Source of the DNA: CAZJFH01 sp964545205
GTDB lineage: Bacteria > Pseudomonadota > Alphaproteobacteria > Rhodospirillales > Magnetospirillaceae
Direction of reading: 5' to 3'
Length of the DNA: 64,000 nt
Assembly (NCBI GenBank): GCA_964545205.1
Contig: CAZJFH010000006.1
Location: 35,312 to 99,311, forward strand
A program made the position numbers and the translations under genes. Within the stretch, counting starts at the first letter, position 1. Each line of letters starts with the position of its first letter. Of the stretch, positions 52,461-61,838 are shown in pieces. The notes under the pieces are model-generated. The model did not search any database. It had not been told where the DNA came from and saw nothing but the letters and a program-made list of their open reading frames with translations.

Positions 52461-55109
52461 TTACGAACCGAGTTTCAAAGTGCCCAGCACCGCCTCGACC
52501 TTTGCCCGGTCGGCGCCGAGGGTCAGCGGCAGGTCGCGAAGAAGCGCGCCGTACTCGTTCGTGAGTTCGGGCATCTCCGCCTCGGCGAGGCGGCCCATGA
52601 TGATCGCCATTCTGCAATCGACCACCCGGTGACCGGCCTCGATGCCGCGGCGCAGTTCGGCGACGCCGGCCTCGACGCGTTGCGCAAAGACGCGGGCGCT
52701 GCCGAGCAGGAAGCCGCGATCGGGATCGTCCTCGGACATCGCCTCGAACGCCGCCACCGCCGGCGCCGGGCGGCGCCGGTTCATCTCGACGAGGCCGCGG
52801 GTCTTGGCGTCCAGCCCCTTGGCCGCCAGGCCGTCGATGACCGCGTCGTTGTCCGGCCCGCCCTGGAGCAGGGCCCGGACGTACAGGTTGCGGATTTCCG
52901 GGTCGTCCAGGTCCTCGCCGCGCTCGTCCATCACCCGCCGCACCATGCGGCCAAGACCGATGCGAACCAGGCCGAGGAATTCCGCCCGCCCCGCCGCATC
53001 GGCGGCCGAGGTCTCGCGCAGCTTGGCGAGATGGTCGTCGACCGTCGCCTTCTTGATGCACAGCAGGTCGATGGTCGCCGGAAGCCCGGCGAATTCGTGG
53101 ACGCCGTCCTGAAAGCCCGGCTGGTCGACGAAGCCAAGCCCGAACACGTGGCACAGTCTGACCAGTTCGTCGATGGTCAGCATCCGCACCCGTGCCCAAG
53201 GCGATTCCGCGACGCCTTCCTTCTGCCAGGTCCCGCCGAGATAGCCGGACAGGTTCGATTTCATCAACGCCTTGTTGCCCTTGAGCACGCCCGTATAGGT
53301 GCCGCTGAGCCGGAATCCGACGCTGGAATAGCCGCAGTAGAAGCTGCCGCCCCGATTGAGGACGCGCGAAATCTCGGAAAACGAGAGCTCGTTGTCGCAG
53401 AACATCAGCACGCCGTGCGACCACACGGCATCGAAGCTGGAGTCGGGATACGGCAGGGCCTCGGCCTTGCCGACCTCGCTGCCGACCCGATCCGCGTAGC
53501 CGAATTGCTGCGCGACCCGGTTGGCGACGATCACGAAATTCTCGTTGACGTCGATTCCCACCGCCTTCTGGTTGTCCTGCACGAAGGCGACCAGCCAGTG
53601 TCCGGCGCCGCTGCCGATGTCGAGGCCCTTGACCTTTCCGACCATCCCGAGCTGCTGGAAGACGCTGCGGTAGTGGTCGATCCCGACGGCGTAGCGCTTC
53701 GCCGAGTATTCGACGGCGTAGGTGTGCTGCTGCGGCGTGATGTGTTCGGGGCGTTCGTCGCGTTGCGTCTCCAACCAGTCGGCGATTCGTTGGCCGAGGC
53801 CGTCTCCCTGCTGAGGCTCCGCGTGCCAGCTCGGCGAAATGGTCGTCATGGGTCCCTCTTGGACTGAGTAATCGGTGTGGTCGGGCTCGAACCATGCGAT
53901 CCCGAGCACGCAACGGTTCGCTTCGGCGTCATCGTGCCGACGCAGGTAACGGGCACTGACGCCCTTGCCCTTGACCAGGAGCCTGGCCTGCCGCGCGCCC
54001 TCGATCACGAAGGTGAGGCCGCGCAGGCGATCGATCAGCGGCGCCATCTTGCCGCGCACCGGGTCGTCTATGCCCAGGATGTCGACGACGACGGTGTCGC
54101 CGTCACGGCTCGTCTCGTAAACGACATGGTCGCGCATGGCGACATAGCCGAGCAGACGCGCGGTCCGCGCGACCAGAACCTCGCCGGCGTCCTGGCGGTC
54201 CTTCAGCCGGCGCAGGGCTTCGACGGCAGGCAGCCCGAAGCGCCGCAACGGCTCGCCGGATCCGAAATGCTGCGCCAGAATCGCGAAGCCCTGCCGCGCG
54301 ACCAACTCGTCGAGGTTCGCCTCGGACAGTTGCAGGTGCATCACCTGCGGGTGCCACAGCATCAGGAACGGATTGGCCTGGTTGGTGCGCGCCACCGCGC
54401 CGTAACGCGCCGCCAGCGCCTCGGCATCGGGAGCGAAGGCAAAGTCCTGCCGCTCGAACAGCCACACCTTGCCGCCGTCCGCCAGCGCCTGCGCCCGGAT
54501 CACCGGATCGCGCACGAAATCGCCGCTGGTCCGCCCCGACCACAGGAACCGGACACCGTTGCGCACCAGCAGATCGGCGTGATACGCCGCCGCACCTCTG
54601 ACGTCGCCCTCCATGTACTCGGCGGCGCCGATGTTCTGGCGATTCTTGCTGTTGCCGTGGTTCACCCAGACGCTCGGCGCGGCGCCGGCGTCGCGCAGAA
54701 CCGCGAAGGCCTCTTCGGCGTGACGGCGCTCGAAGACCGGCGCCGAGGAGAAATTGCCGTAGGTGTGCAACGTGTCGATCCAGCCGCACCGCATGTAGGA
54801 CAGGATCTTGTCGGCAAAGGGCGTCCGGCGGCCCGGTTCGAGCCCGTCGAAGAACGACATCTGCCAGGTGGCGGCATCCGGACGCCTGCCTTCCGGCGCG
54901 TAGAACCACATCGAATCGGCGATGTCGAGGCCGAGCCCTTCGCCCATCGGCGTGGGCTCGCGGGTGTTCAGGAAGCGATGCAGCGCATCGAACTTCTGGG
55001 GCGTCGCCCGGTCGATGTCGTTGCAGATCGCCAGCATCGCCCGATACGGCCACGGATGCGGCCGTATCGAAACGCCAGACGATGACTGCACCAGGTTTTC
55101 ATGCTCCAT
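52461..55109 (-). CDS. NodB-like domain fused to SAM methyltransferase and helical C-terminus
   Basis: An 882-residue protein. Residues 1 to about 300 contain MLAICNDIDRATPQKFDA (a DID motif in the place of the NodB metal Asp) and VWVNHGNSKNRQNIG. From about residue 421 a second unit starts (MTTISPSWH); it has VKGLDIGSGAGHWLVAFV and FDAVWSHGVLMFCDN, a class I methyltransferase. Residues about 730-882 are helical repeats. An internal ATG at 53849 has a good ribosome binding site, so the second unit may also be made alone. Gaps to both neighbours are 9 bases. Confidence 0.78.
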   Translation of the reverse strand: MEHENLVQSSSGVSIRPHPWPYRAMLAICNDIDRATPQKFDALHRFLNTREPTPMGEGLGLDIADSMWFYAPEGRRPDAATWQMSFFDGLEPGRRTPFADKILSYMRCGWIDTLHTYGNFSSAPVFERRHAEEAFAVLRDAGAAPSVWVNHGNSKNRQNIGAAEYMEGDVRGAAAYHADLLVRNGVRFLWSGRTSGDFVRDPVIRAQALADGGKVWLFERQDFAFAPDAEALAARYGAVARTNQANPFLMLWHPQVMHLQLSEANLDELVARQGFAILAQHFGSGEPLRRFGLPAVEALRRLKDRQDAGEVLVARTARLLGYVAMRDHVVYETSRDGDTVVVDILGIDDPVRGKMAPLIDRLRGLTFVIEGARQARLLVKGKGVSARYLRRHDDAEANRCVLGIAWFEPDHTDYSVQEGPMTTISPSWHAEPQQGDGLGQRIADWLETQRDERPEHITPQQHTYAVEYSAKRYAVGIDHYRSVFQQLGMVGKVKGLDIGSGAGHWLVAFVQDNQKAVGIDVNENFVIVANRVAQQFGYADRVGSEVGKAEALPYPDSSFDAVWSHGVLMFCDNELSFSEISRVLNRGGSFYCGYSSVGFRLSGTYTGVLKGNKALMKSNLSGYLGGTWQKEGVAESPWARVRMLTIDELVRLCHVFGLGFVDQPGFQDGVHEFAGLPATIDLLCIKKATVDDHLAKLRETSAADAAGRAEFLGLVRIGLGRMVRRVMDERGEDLDDPEIRNLYVRALLQGGPDNDAVIDGLAAKGLDAKTRGLVEMNRRRPAPAVAAFEAMSEDDPDRGFLLGSARVFAQRVEAGVAELRRGIEAGHRVVDCRMAIIMGRLAEAEMPELTNEYGALLRDLPLTLGADRAKVEAVLGTLKLGS
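53849..53860 (-). promoter_or_regulatory. Internal ribosome binding site and start in the 52461 gene
   Basis: On the minus strand AAGAGGGAC (53852-53860) precedes an in-frame ATG (53847-53849) that begins MTTISPSWH at the boundary of the methyltransferase unit. No stop codon separates it from the upstream domain. It suggests either recent fusion of two genes or production of a separate methyltransferase from the same message. Confidence 0.4.
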
Positions 55110-55118
55110 GGGCGGCGC

Positions 55119-58103
55119 TTATGCTGCCCCCGCCTGCGCGGGTTCCGGCCGCTCCGCCGCCTCGACGGCCGGCTGGCCCGCCTTGGCGGCCGGCGCGCCG
55201 AACATCTCGACGTAAGGCTTGCTCTCGCTCTCCCAACTGAAGCTCTCGGCGACCTTGAACACGTTCTCGCGCAGGCGCGCATAGGTCTCGGGTTCGAGCA
55301 TGCCCGCGATCGTCTCCGCCACCACCTTGGGGTCGTTGGACGGGAACACGGCGCCGATGCCGTACTTGTTGACGGTGTCGGCCATGTCCTTCAACTGCGA
55401 CACGGCGATCGGCAGGCGCGCCATGGTCATTTCGAGGAACTTGTTGGGCATGCTGTAGTAGTTGTTCAGCAGCTCCGTCGGCCGCGGGATGACGCCGATA
55501 TCGGCGCCCGAGGCGTACTGCACCAGATCGTTCGGCCCCCGCGGCGGCAGCACGTGCACCCGGTGCGAGGCGCCGGCGGCGGCGGCGCGCTGGGGCAGCC
55601 CCTCGAGGAACGGCTGCCAGCGCGGCAGGGCGGTCGCGACGATCGCCAGGTGCACGTCGTCCGGCAGGAACGGCATCGTGTCGACGATCAGTTCCAGCCC
55701 CTGTTGCGGATAGGCGCTGCCGATCCACACCAGCAGGCGGTGCCCCTCGGGAATCTTGGCATCGCGGCGGATGCGACGGTCGACCTTGTGCGGCCAATAA
55801 TAGCGGCAGTTGCGCACCACGAGCGGCCGCGGCACGCCGTAGCGCTTGCTGTACCAGTCCGCCAGGCCCTCGCTGACGGTGATCATCCGCCAGGCCTTCT
55901 TGAAGATGCGCGCCTCCTCGCGACGCTCGTAGCGCTCGCGGAACTTCTCGAACAGGCAGAAATCGGTCGCCAGCCGGTGTTCGCTGATCTCGACGGCGTC
56001 GTAGACGATCTTCGCGCCGCGCGGCTTGGCGATGCGTTCGGCGGCGACCAGGGCGTAGTTGTCGTGGGCCTGGACGTAGTCGAAATGCCGCCCGGCCAGA
56101 ACCTTTTCGGCCTCGTCGGCGAAGCCGTTGGTGACTGCGACTTGACGCAGCATGTGCTGATAGACGACGCGAAGCTGAAACACGTCCATCGTCAAGAAGC
56201 GCTTCAAGGCTACGCTGAAGCCTTCCCCCTTCTTGCGTGTGAGAATGGCGCTGGGCAAATCGAGGAACGGCGCCTTGACGAAAATCCGAAACGCCCAGGC
56301 GCGCACTTTCTCGGCCGTGGTTCCGCGAAACTCCCTTCGCCGTTCGGCTCGCTGTTTGTTGATCTGCGCGACCCGCCGTGTGGTCGCGGGCACGACCGGC
56401 GCCTCGATGTACTGGACCGTCGGAGTTGTCTTGCGCAGTTCCTCGATCGGGGCTTCAAGGGAAACCACGGTGACCCGGTGGCCCGCATCCGATAGGGCTT
56501 TCGCCAGGCGCACGACGCGAGTGATGTCGCGAAGGGCCTTTCTGGACAGGATGCAAATCTCGTATCCGGTCGACGTACTGGTGGCTGAGGACTGGACGGC
56601 AGCCTGCCCTTTGCTCGCGCGCCAGACCTTGAACAAGGTGATCGGGTTGCGACGAAGTTCTTCGTACCTTTTGGCGCGATATCGCAACTGCGGCAGCTCG
56701 GGTTTCAGCTTTTCGTACTGCTCGGCCTTGTAGCGGAGGCTCACGATCTCCGCCCTGAGGTCCTTCACCTTTCGCTCGAGAAAACGGATCCGCATCGGGT
56801 TAGGAGCGCCCTGGCCCGCTTCTCTCTCGGAGGGAATTTCAGCATCGGCCTTGCCACCATCCGCCGACGCTCCTTCTAATTGCGCCTGGAGGCGAGCGAT
56901 TTCCTTCTGCTGCTCGATCTTCTTCTTTTCAAGAAATTTGATCCGCATCTGGCCGTGGAACAGATTGTTGATCTCGCTCGTCATCTCCAGATGATAGTCG
57001 AGACTTGGAGCGCGTGCCGGCTGCGGCTTGGCCAGCAGTTCGACGTAGGCATCCCTCAGCTTGGCGGCGACCGCCTCGCTATCGTGAACCCGCTCGACGA
57101 AACCGCGCCCCCGGCGCCCGAGCTCACGGCGCAGTTCGAAATCCGAGATCGCCTGCTGCAGGACGCTCTCGATCGTATCCGGATTCGCCGCCAGCAGCGG
57201 CATCTCGCCGCCGAAATAATCCAGCAGGTCCTCCCGAATATAGGCCACCACCGTCTTGCCCATCGCCATCGCCTCGACGGCGACGACGCCGTACCAGCCG
57301 ATCAGAAGCTGGTCGACGACGATGTCGGCGCGCCGGTACCACTGCAGGGCCTCCTCGTGACTCATCCCCTGGATCAGCTTGAACTCGAAGGACAGCCCCT
57401 TCTCCTTCAAAGCCGCGACCGCCTTTTCGACGAAATCCGACCCCTTCAGCAGGCGGTCGGTCGGGGCATGGACGATCAGCGGCTTGTCGCCGGGAACCGC
57501 CTCGGCAAAGGCGAAGTTCTGCAATTCCAGCGCCCGGGGGACGATGATGGCTTCCGGCGCGTAGGTCTGCATCTCGGGGTCCTGGACGACGAGCGCGTCC
57601 ACCGTCGAGCGGAGGAAATCGAGATAACGCTGCTGATTGGCCTCGTCGTAGCTCGATTCGAAGCCGTACCGGAACGGGCTGTAGGGGTTGAGCTCCAGTT
57701 CCAGCGATTTGCGGCGCAATTCGTAACCGGTGAAGCGATACGCCATTCTCCTGCCGGCCGACTTGAACAGGGGGATGTCCATGCCGTTGAAGAACGAGTC
57801 GCCGTGTCGGTACACCAGCGAGCGATTCCAGAAGTGCACGACGTCGTAGCCTTCGCTCAGCGCGTCGCGGACGACCGAGAGTTCCTCGACCAGCCAGCCG
57901 CCAAACGAAATGTCAACCGTCCGGTGTGCGCCGAACCCGAACGAACTGGCGCTCTTGTTGCGCTGGTAGGTCAACAGCGTCGAATCGACGCCGATCTTCC
58001 GCAAAGCCTCGCTGACCACGAAAGCTTGGTTCGCGTAGTTCAACGGCGCATGCAGCACCTTCAGCGACACCGAAGTGCCTTCGCCGCTGTTTGCCGACCC
58101 CAT
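55119..58103 (-). CDS. Double glycosyltransferase joined by a coiled coil
   Basis: A 994-residue protein with two GT-B units. Unit one (about 10-360) has VLHAPLNYANQAFVVSEALR and GWYGVVAVEAMAMGKTVVAY. A charged coiled-coil-like linker follows (about 375-490, with MRIKFLEKKKIEQQKEIARL and MRIRFLERKVKDLRAEI). Unit two (about 520-960) has YEICILSRKALRDITRVVRL, YGVPRPLVVRNCRYYWP and MPNKFLEMTMARLPIAVSQL and is related to the enzyme at 43304. The pair may add two sugars in turn. The C-terminus is alanine-proline rich. Gap to the upstream gene: 18 bases. Confidence 0.85.
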   Translation of the reverse strand: MGSANSGEGTSVSLKVLHAPLNYANQAFVVSEALRKIGVDSTLLTYQRNKSASSFGFGAHRTVDISFGGWLVEELSVVRDALSEGYDVVHFWNRSLVYRHGDSFFNGMDIPLFKSAGRRMAYRFTGYELRRKSLELELNPYSPFRYGFESSYDEANQQRYLDFLRSTVDALVVQDPEMQTYAPEAIIVPRALELQNFAFAEAVPGDKPLIVHAPTDRLLKGSDFVEKAVAALKEKGLSFEFKLIQGMSHEEALQWYRRADIVVDQLLIGWYGVVAVEAMAMGKTVVAYIREDLLDYFGGEMPLLAANPDTIESVLQQAISDFELRRELGRRGRGFVERVHDSEAVAAKLRDAYVELLAKPQPARAPSLDYHLEMTSEINNLFHGQMRIKFLEKKKIEQQKEIARLQAQLEGASADGGKADAEIPSEREAGQGAPNPMRIRFLERKVKDLRAEIVSLRYKAEQYEKLKPELPQLRYRAKRYEELRRNPITLFKVWRASKGQAAVQSSATSTSTGYEICILSRKALRDITRVVRLAKALSDAGHRVTVVSLEAPIEELRKTTPTVQYIEAPVVPATTRRVAQINKQRAERRREFRGTTAEKVRAWAFRIFVKAPFLDLPSAILTRKKGEGFSVALKRFLTMDVFQLRVVYQHMLRQVAVTNGFADEAEKVLAGRHFDYVQAHDNYALVAAERIAKPRGAKIVYDAVEISEHRLATDFCLFEKFRERYERREEARIFKKAWRMITVSEGLADWYSKRYGVPRPLVVRNCRYYWPHKVDRRIRRDAKIPEGHRLLVWIGSAYPQQGLELIVDTMPFLPDDVHLAIVATALPRWQPFLEGLPQRAAAAGASHRVHVLPPRGPNDLVQYASGADIGVIPRPTELLNNYYSMPNKFLEMTMARLPIAVSQLKDMADTVNKYGIGAVFPSNDPKVVAETIAGMLEPETYARLRENVFKVAESFSWESESKPYVEMFGAPAAKAGQPAVEAAERPEPAQAGAA

Positions 58104-58121
58104 GACTCACACACCCCCTGC

Positions 58122-61100
58122 TTATGAGCGATAGAAACGCTCGATGATCGTCCTGCACGCCATTTCCACGGTCCGGACGTCTTCGCCGGAAAGCCTTTGG
58201 CGGCTGCCGCCCACCGACGAGCCCGCCAGAGGCCCGCCGTATTTATCCGTGATCGCCGTTCCGAAGAATGGATTCTCTTCGGAAAAATCGACCGCCGTGC
58301 GGGACCATTCCGTCTGCGCGTCGCAAGACGACAGATCGATACCCAGAAACGTCCCGATCCGGTCGCAGGCCGCCCGTGGCTCTGAAACCAGATCCTCGTA
58401 CCGGACCACCATGATCCGCCCGTCGTTCGCGTCCAGGTGTTTCAGTATCTTCGAATAATAGGAAAGGAACATCCGCGCCAGCGCCGCGACACTGGGATCG
58501 CCGGGAACCAGCGAATCCTTGCCCATCGCCATCTGCTTCTCCTGCCAGCGCAGCAGGGACGCAACGGCGTCCGCCGGGCTCCGGATCATACCGATCACCC
58601 GGATCTCGAAACCAGCGGCTTCGGACATGGCGAACAGGGCGTCGATGTAGCGCGACATGACCGGCGCACGGATCACGGCCAGATCGCTCTCGTAGCGCCG
58701 CCGCAGATGGTCGAGGAACGACCGCACCGCGTCGCCGAAGAAGGATTCGATCTCACCCGCCGAATCGAAGTGGAGACCGGGGAACATCTGATGGTTGACA
58801 ATGGCCCGGTGCCGGGCATCCATGATCGGGATCAGCGGCGCCGTCTCGCTCAGCATCGGCATCACCGCCGGCGACGAAGACAGGATGCCGTTGAGCAGGT
58901 GCGTCCCGGTGCGGGGACCGCCGCAGATGCACACGACGCGGGTGCGCTCGCTCCGTGCGCCGCCCGGCCGCCGCAGCACGGCGGCGTTCAGCAACGCGTT
59001 CAGCTCCTGCCGTTTCAGCGGCTGCGGCCCCGGCCGCGCGGCGCCGGCCTCGTCGAGCAGCGCGCCTTCGAGGTGGTCGAGCGCCGCGGCGCGGTATTCG
59101 TCGAGCAGCGAGCCGACCAGCGCGTCGGCGGTCTCCGCGAACAGGCGGATCGACTGGAGGTGACGCAGGTCGTCGAAGACGGTCCGGAACGCCGCCGTCG
59201 CCAGCCGGCGGATCTTGTCCGAGCGGGCCGCCGGCGGCAGCACGATGGCCTCGGCCCGGGCCCCCATTTCCTGCCAGTCCACCCGTGGCGCGGCGGCGAC
59301 ATCCGTCCGGCCGAGCGCCGTCTGGACGGCCGCGTACGCTTCGCCCAGCAGCGTCGTGAACCGGTCGGGGTCGGCCGCGGCGTAGCGGTCGGCCGGCCAG
59401 CCGGCCGCAACCGCCAGCTTCTGCGCCAGGGCACGATCGAGAGCGCCCGCGCAGGCCGCGATGAAATCGCGCGAATGGCTGTCGCCGTCGTCGCTGAACG
59501 TCCGCAGACGCGCGAGCAGCGCCCGATCGACCAGGTAGGCGCCGAGGAATTCCTTTGCCGCCTCGACCGAGAGTTCGCCCCCGAACAGGTCCTGCAGAGC
59601 GGCGGCCGGGGCATGCCAGGTCTCGTTGGCGGCCACGGCCGCCTCGAACGGCGCGCGCTCGACCGCCGGCGGCCAGCGCAAGCTCATCGGGGTCGACTGC
59701 TGGTCCTTGCGCCCCATCAGCACGTAGCGCTGCCGCAGGAACCGGCTCTTCTGCGGCACGATCGCGGACAGGTTGGTGTCGGCGTCATACCGGAAATCGC
59801 CGAATCCGGCCCGCTCCAGATGCGCCATCAGCCCGGCCGGCGACAGCGGTCGGTGAACCAATGTCGAGCCCCCGCCCTTGCCGTAGAAGCGCGCGGCGCG
59901 GTCGGACGCCTGCGGTTCCAGGAACTGGCTGCCCTGGCGGTGACTGACGACGGACGGCCCGTGCAGGCGGTTGACGTTGCGGAACAGCACGATGCCGCCC
60001 GGCTTCAGCAGCGCGTGGCACACGGCGGCGACCCGGGTCGGATCGAGATTCGACGTGTACATGACGTCGTTGAGCAGGACCACGTCCATCTGGCCGCGGT
60101 AGCCGTCGAGGTCCTGGAAATCGGCCTCGACGACTTCGATGGCGGGGACCTTGAATTCCGCCGCCACCTCGCGCAGGGCCTTGGCGTAATGCGGCGTGCG
60201 GTCGACCGCCACCACCCGCGCCGCCTTGTGCTCCAGCGCGAAGGAGATGCACAGGCCGCCGTAGCCGGACCCGAGTTCGCAGACGTTCTTGCCCTCGAAA
60301 CTGGCGCCGTAGCCCGCTTCGACGAAACGCACCAGGTTTGCGGCGCGAGACCGGCACTGCGTACCGTTGTAGCCGACGTTGGTGACGACGTGCGGGGCGT
60401 CGGCGGCGTCGCCGCGGGCAACCCACCACGCTTCGACGATCCGCCCGAGCCGGTCGAGCGCCGCGGCCTGGCGCTCGCCACAGGTCGCCGGCTCGCTCTC
60501 GACCGCAGCCGGCGCCGGTGCCGGCGCCGGACTCGGTGCAGATGTCGGCGCCGGTGGCTGGACGGGGACCAGCGGCTTCACCGCGTCCTCGGGCTTCAGT
60601 TCCCCAAGCCAGGACAGCCGGCCGCCGGTCCAGGTGGCCGGGTGAAACAGCGCCACGAAACCGAGACCAGCGCCGACACGACCGCAATACCAGTCGCGCA
60701 GCATCTCGGTCGGGTTGCTCTCCAGCATCACCCGCGGCCCGGGCCCGCCGTCGCTGCCGAAGCCGGTGATTTCGCGGGCGAATCCGAAGCGGCCGACATC
60801 CTTGCCCTGCAGGTACTTGACCGGATGGAACAAGGGTTCCAGCACCGAGAACTCCGGCCGCTCCTGGCGCGCCATGACATAGGCGCGGGTCAGGAAATTC
60901 CCGTGCCCGGAGATCGTCGACCAGTCGCCGAACGCCGCGCGAAACGACTCGGCCGTCCTGGTCAGATACTCCTCGCCGCCGGCATCGATGCGCCGCAGTT
61001 CGGCGGCGTCGAATCCGTCGCGCTCGTAGGCCGCGAACAACGCGCCGAGATAGGCCTTGAACTCCGGCCCCGCCGCCACCTCGCGCGCCTTGGGGTGATC

Positions 61101-61562
61101 GTCGCCGCACATCTCCGCGATGTACCAGGTCGAGGTCGGCGCGCTGTGAAACCCGAACTGGACGTAGCGGGAGTCGAAGGCGCGCAACGCCTGGAAATAG
61201 CGGCCGACCCTCTTCTCGTCCTGCGAAAACTCCCAGGTGATCTGGAACGAGCCCGGAATCTTCAGGCGTTCGTGGATGCCGGCGAGAAGATAGGCGGCGA
61301 GCAGGTCCTGTCCGTGCACGTCGTAGCGGAAGTAGACGCGCCGCGCTCCGAACTCCGGCGGTCCGTCCTCGAGACTGCCGAATTCGTAGCCGCAGGCGCT
61401 CAGCCAGTCGAGAAAGCGCCCGAAGCTCTCCTCCATCCCGGGCTCGATCCGGGAACGCGCCGCGGCGAGCAGCCGCTCCTTGTCGCCGAGATCGGCGTCG
61501 GGCGGCAGTATCTGTTCGAGCAGCCCGGCGCTCGTCAGCACGGCATTGGTTGGCAGTGACAT
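58122..61562 (-). CDS. NodB-like, methyltransferase and sulfotransferase fusion protein
   Basis: An 1146-residue protein, first gene of the minus-strand operon. Residues about 70-330: NodB-like, with RRVYFRYDVHGQDLLAAY and YVQFGFHSAPTSTWYIAEM. A proline-alanine linker lies near 335-355. Residues about 380-600: methyltransferase (NVCELGSGYGGLCISFALEH, VVLLNDVMYTS). Residues 640-860: helical, unknown. Residues about 872-1146: sulfotransferase (VVCICGGPRTGTHLLNGILS as 5'-phosphosulfate loop, RIMVVRYEDLVSEP for the 3'-phosphate). It would deacetylate, methylate and sulfate one glycan; this is inference from domains. Confidence 0.82.
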   Translation of the reverse strand: MSLPTNAVLTSAGLLEQILPPDADLGDKERLLAAARSRIEPGMEESFGRFLDWLSACGYEFGSLEDGPPEFGARRVYFRYDVHGQDLLAAYLLAGIHERLKIPGSFQITWEFSQDEKRVGRYFQALRAFDSRYVQFGFHSAPTSTWYIAEMCGDDHPKAREVAAGPEFKAYLGALFAAYERDGFDAAELRRIDAGGEEYLTRTAESFRAAFGDWSTISGHGNFLTRAYVMARQERPEFSVLEPLFHPVKYLQGKDVGRFGFAREITGFGSDGGPGPRVMLESNPTEMLRDWYCGRVGAGLGFVALFHPATWTGGRLSWLGELKPEDAVKPLVPVQPPAPTSAPSPAPAPAPAAVESEPATCGERQAAALDRLGRIVEAWWVARGDAADAPHVVTNVGYNGTQCRSRAANLVRFVEAGYGASFEGKNVCELGSGYGGLCISFALEHKAARVVAVDRTPHYAKALREVAAEFKVPAIEVVEADFQDLDGYRGQMDVVLLNDVMYTSNLDPTRVAAVCHALLKPGGIVLFRNVNRLHGPSVVSHRQGSQFLEPQASDRAARFYGKGGGSTLVHRPLSPAGLMAHLERAGFGDFRYDADTNLSAIVPQKSRFLRQRYVLMGRKDQQSTPMSLRWPPAVERAPFEAAVAANETWHAPAAALQDLFGGELSVEAAKEFLGAYLVDRALLARLRTFSDDGDSHSRDFIAACAGALDRALAQKLAVAAGWPADRYAAADPDRFTTLLGEAYAAVQTALGRTDVAAAPRVDWQEMGARAEAIVLPPAARSDKIRRLATAAFRTVFDDLRHLQSIRLFAETADALVGSLLDEYRAAALDHLEGALLDEAGAARPGPQPLKRQELNALLNAAVLRRPGGARSERTRVVCICGGPRTGTHLLNGILSSSPAVMPMLSETAPLIPIMDARHRAIVNHQMFPGLHFDSAGEIESFFGDAVRSFLDHLRRRYESDLAVIRAPVMSRYIDALFAMSEAAGFEIRVIGMIRSPADAVASLLRWQEKQMAMGKDSLVPGDPSVAALARMFLSYYSKILKHLDANDGRIMVVRYEDLVSEPRAACDRIGTFLGIDLSSCDAQTEWSRTAVDFSEENPFFGTAITDKYGGPLAGSSVGGSRQRLSGEDVRTVEMACRTIIERFYRS

Positions 61563-61599
61563 CCGGATCCTATCCGACAGGTCCTATGGCGGGCGCGAG

Positions 61600-61605
61600 T
61601 ATAAT
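61600..61605 (+). promoter_or_regulatory. TATAAT element in the divergent gap
   Basis: A perfect TATAAT (61600-61605) stands in the 276-base gap between the divergent genes starting at 61562 and 61839. On the minus strand the overlapping bases 61598-61603 read TATACT, so either operon may use it. I found no matching -35 hexamer for either strand. A second AT-rich spot, TATAAA at 61800-61805, lies 33 bases before the 61839 start. Confidence 0.3.
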
Positions 61606-61838
61606 GACCGCGATCTCGATTTGGCTACCCTGGCGTGGCACCACTATCGCGCCCTCAGCGCAGGCCACAGAGGCGACTTGCACGGGAGCCGGGCGTCTGA
61701 CCAGATTTGCCTTCCGGACCGGACGACATTCCGCTATCTTGGCGCCCGTCCGGTGGAGGGCACCCGCAGAAAGTCTCAGCCTACCAGACACAAAGAAGCT
61801 ATAAATAAATCCATCCGGTTCGCGCCAGGAATCAAGGC

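Noticed and set aside
48904..53913. A 1669-codon minus-strand open frame that seems to fuse several genes
   Set aside because: The part upstream of 51303 is a different frame of the methyltransferase and fusion genes. The true gene starts at the ATG 51303; the methyltransferase gene in its own frame ends at 51312.
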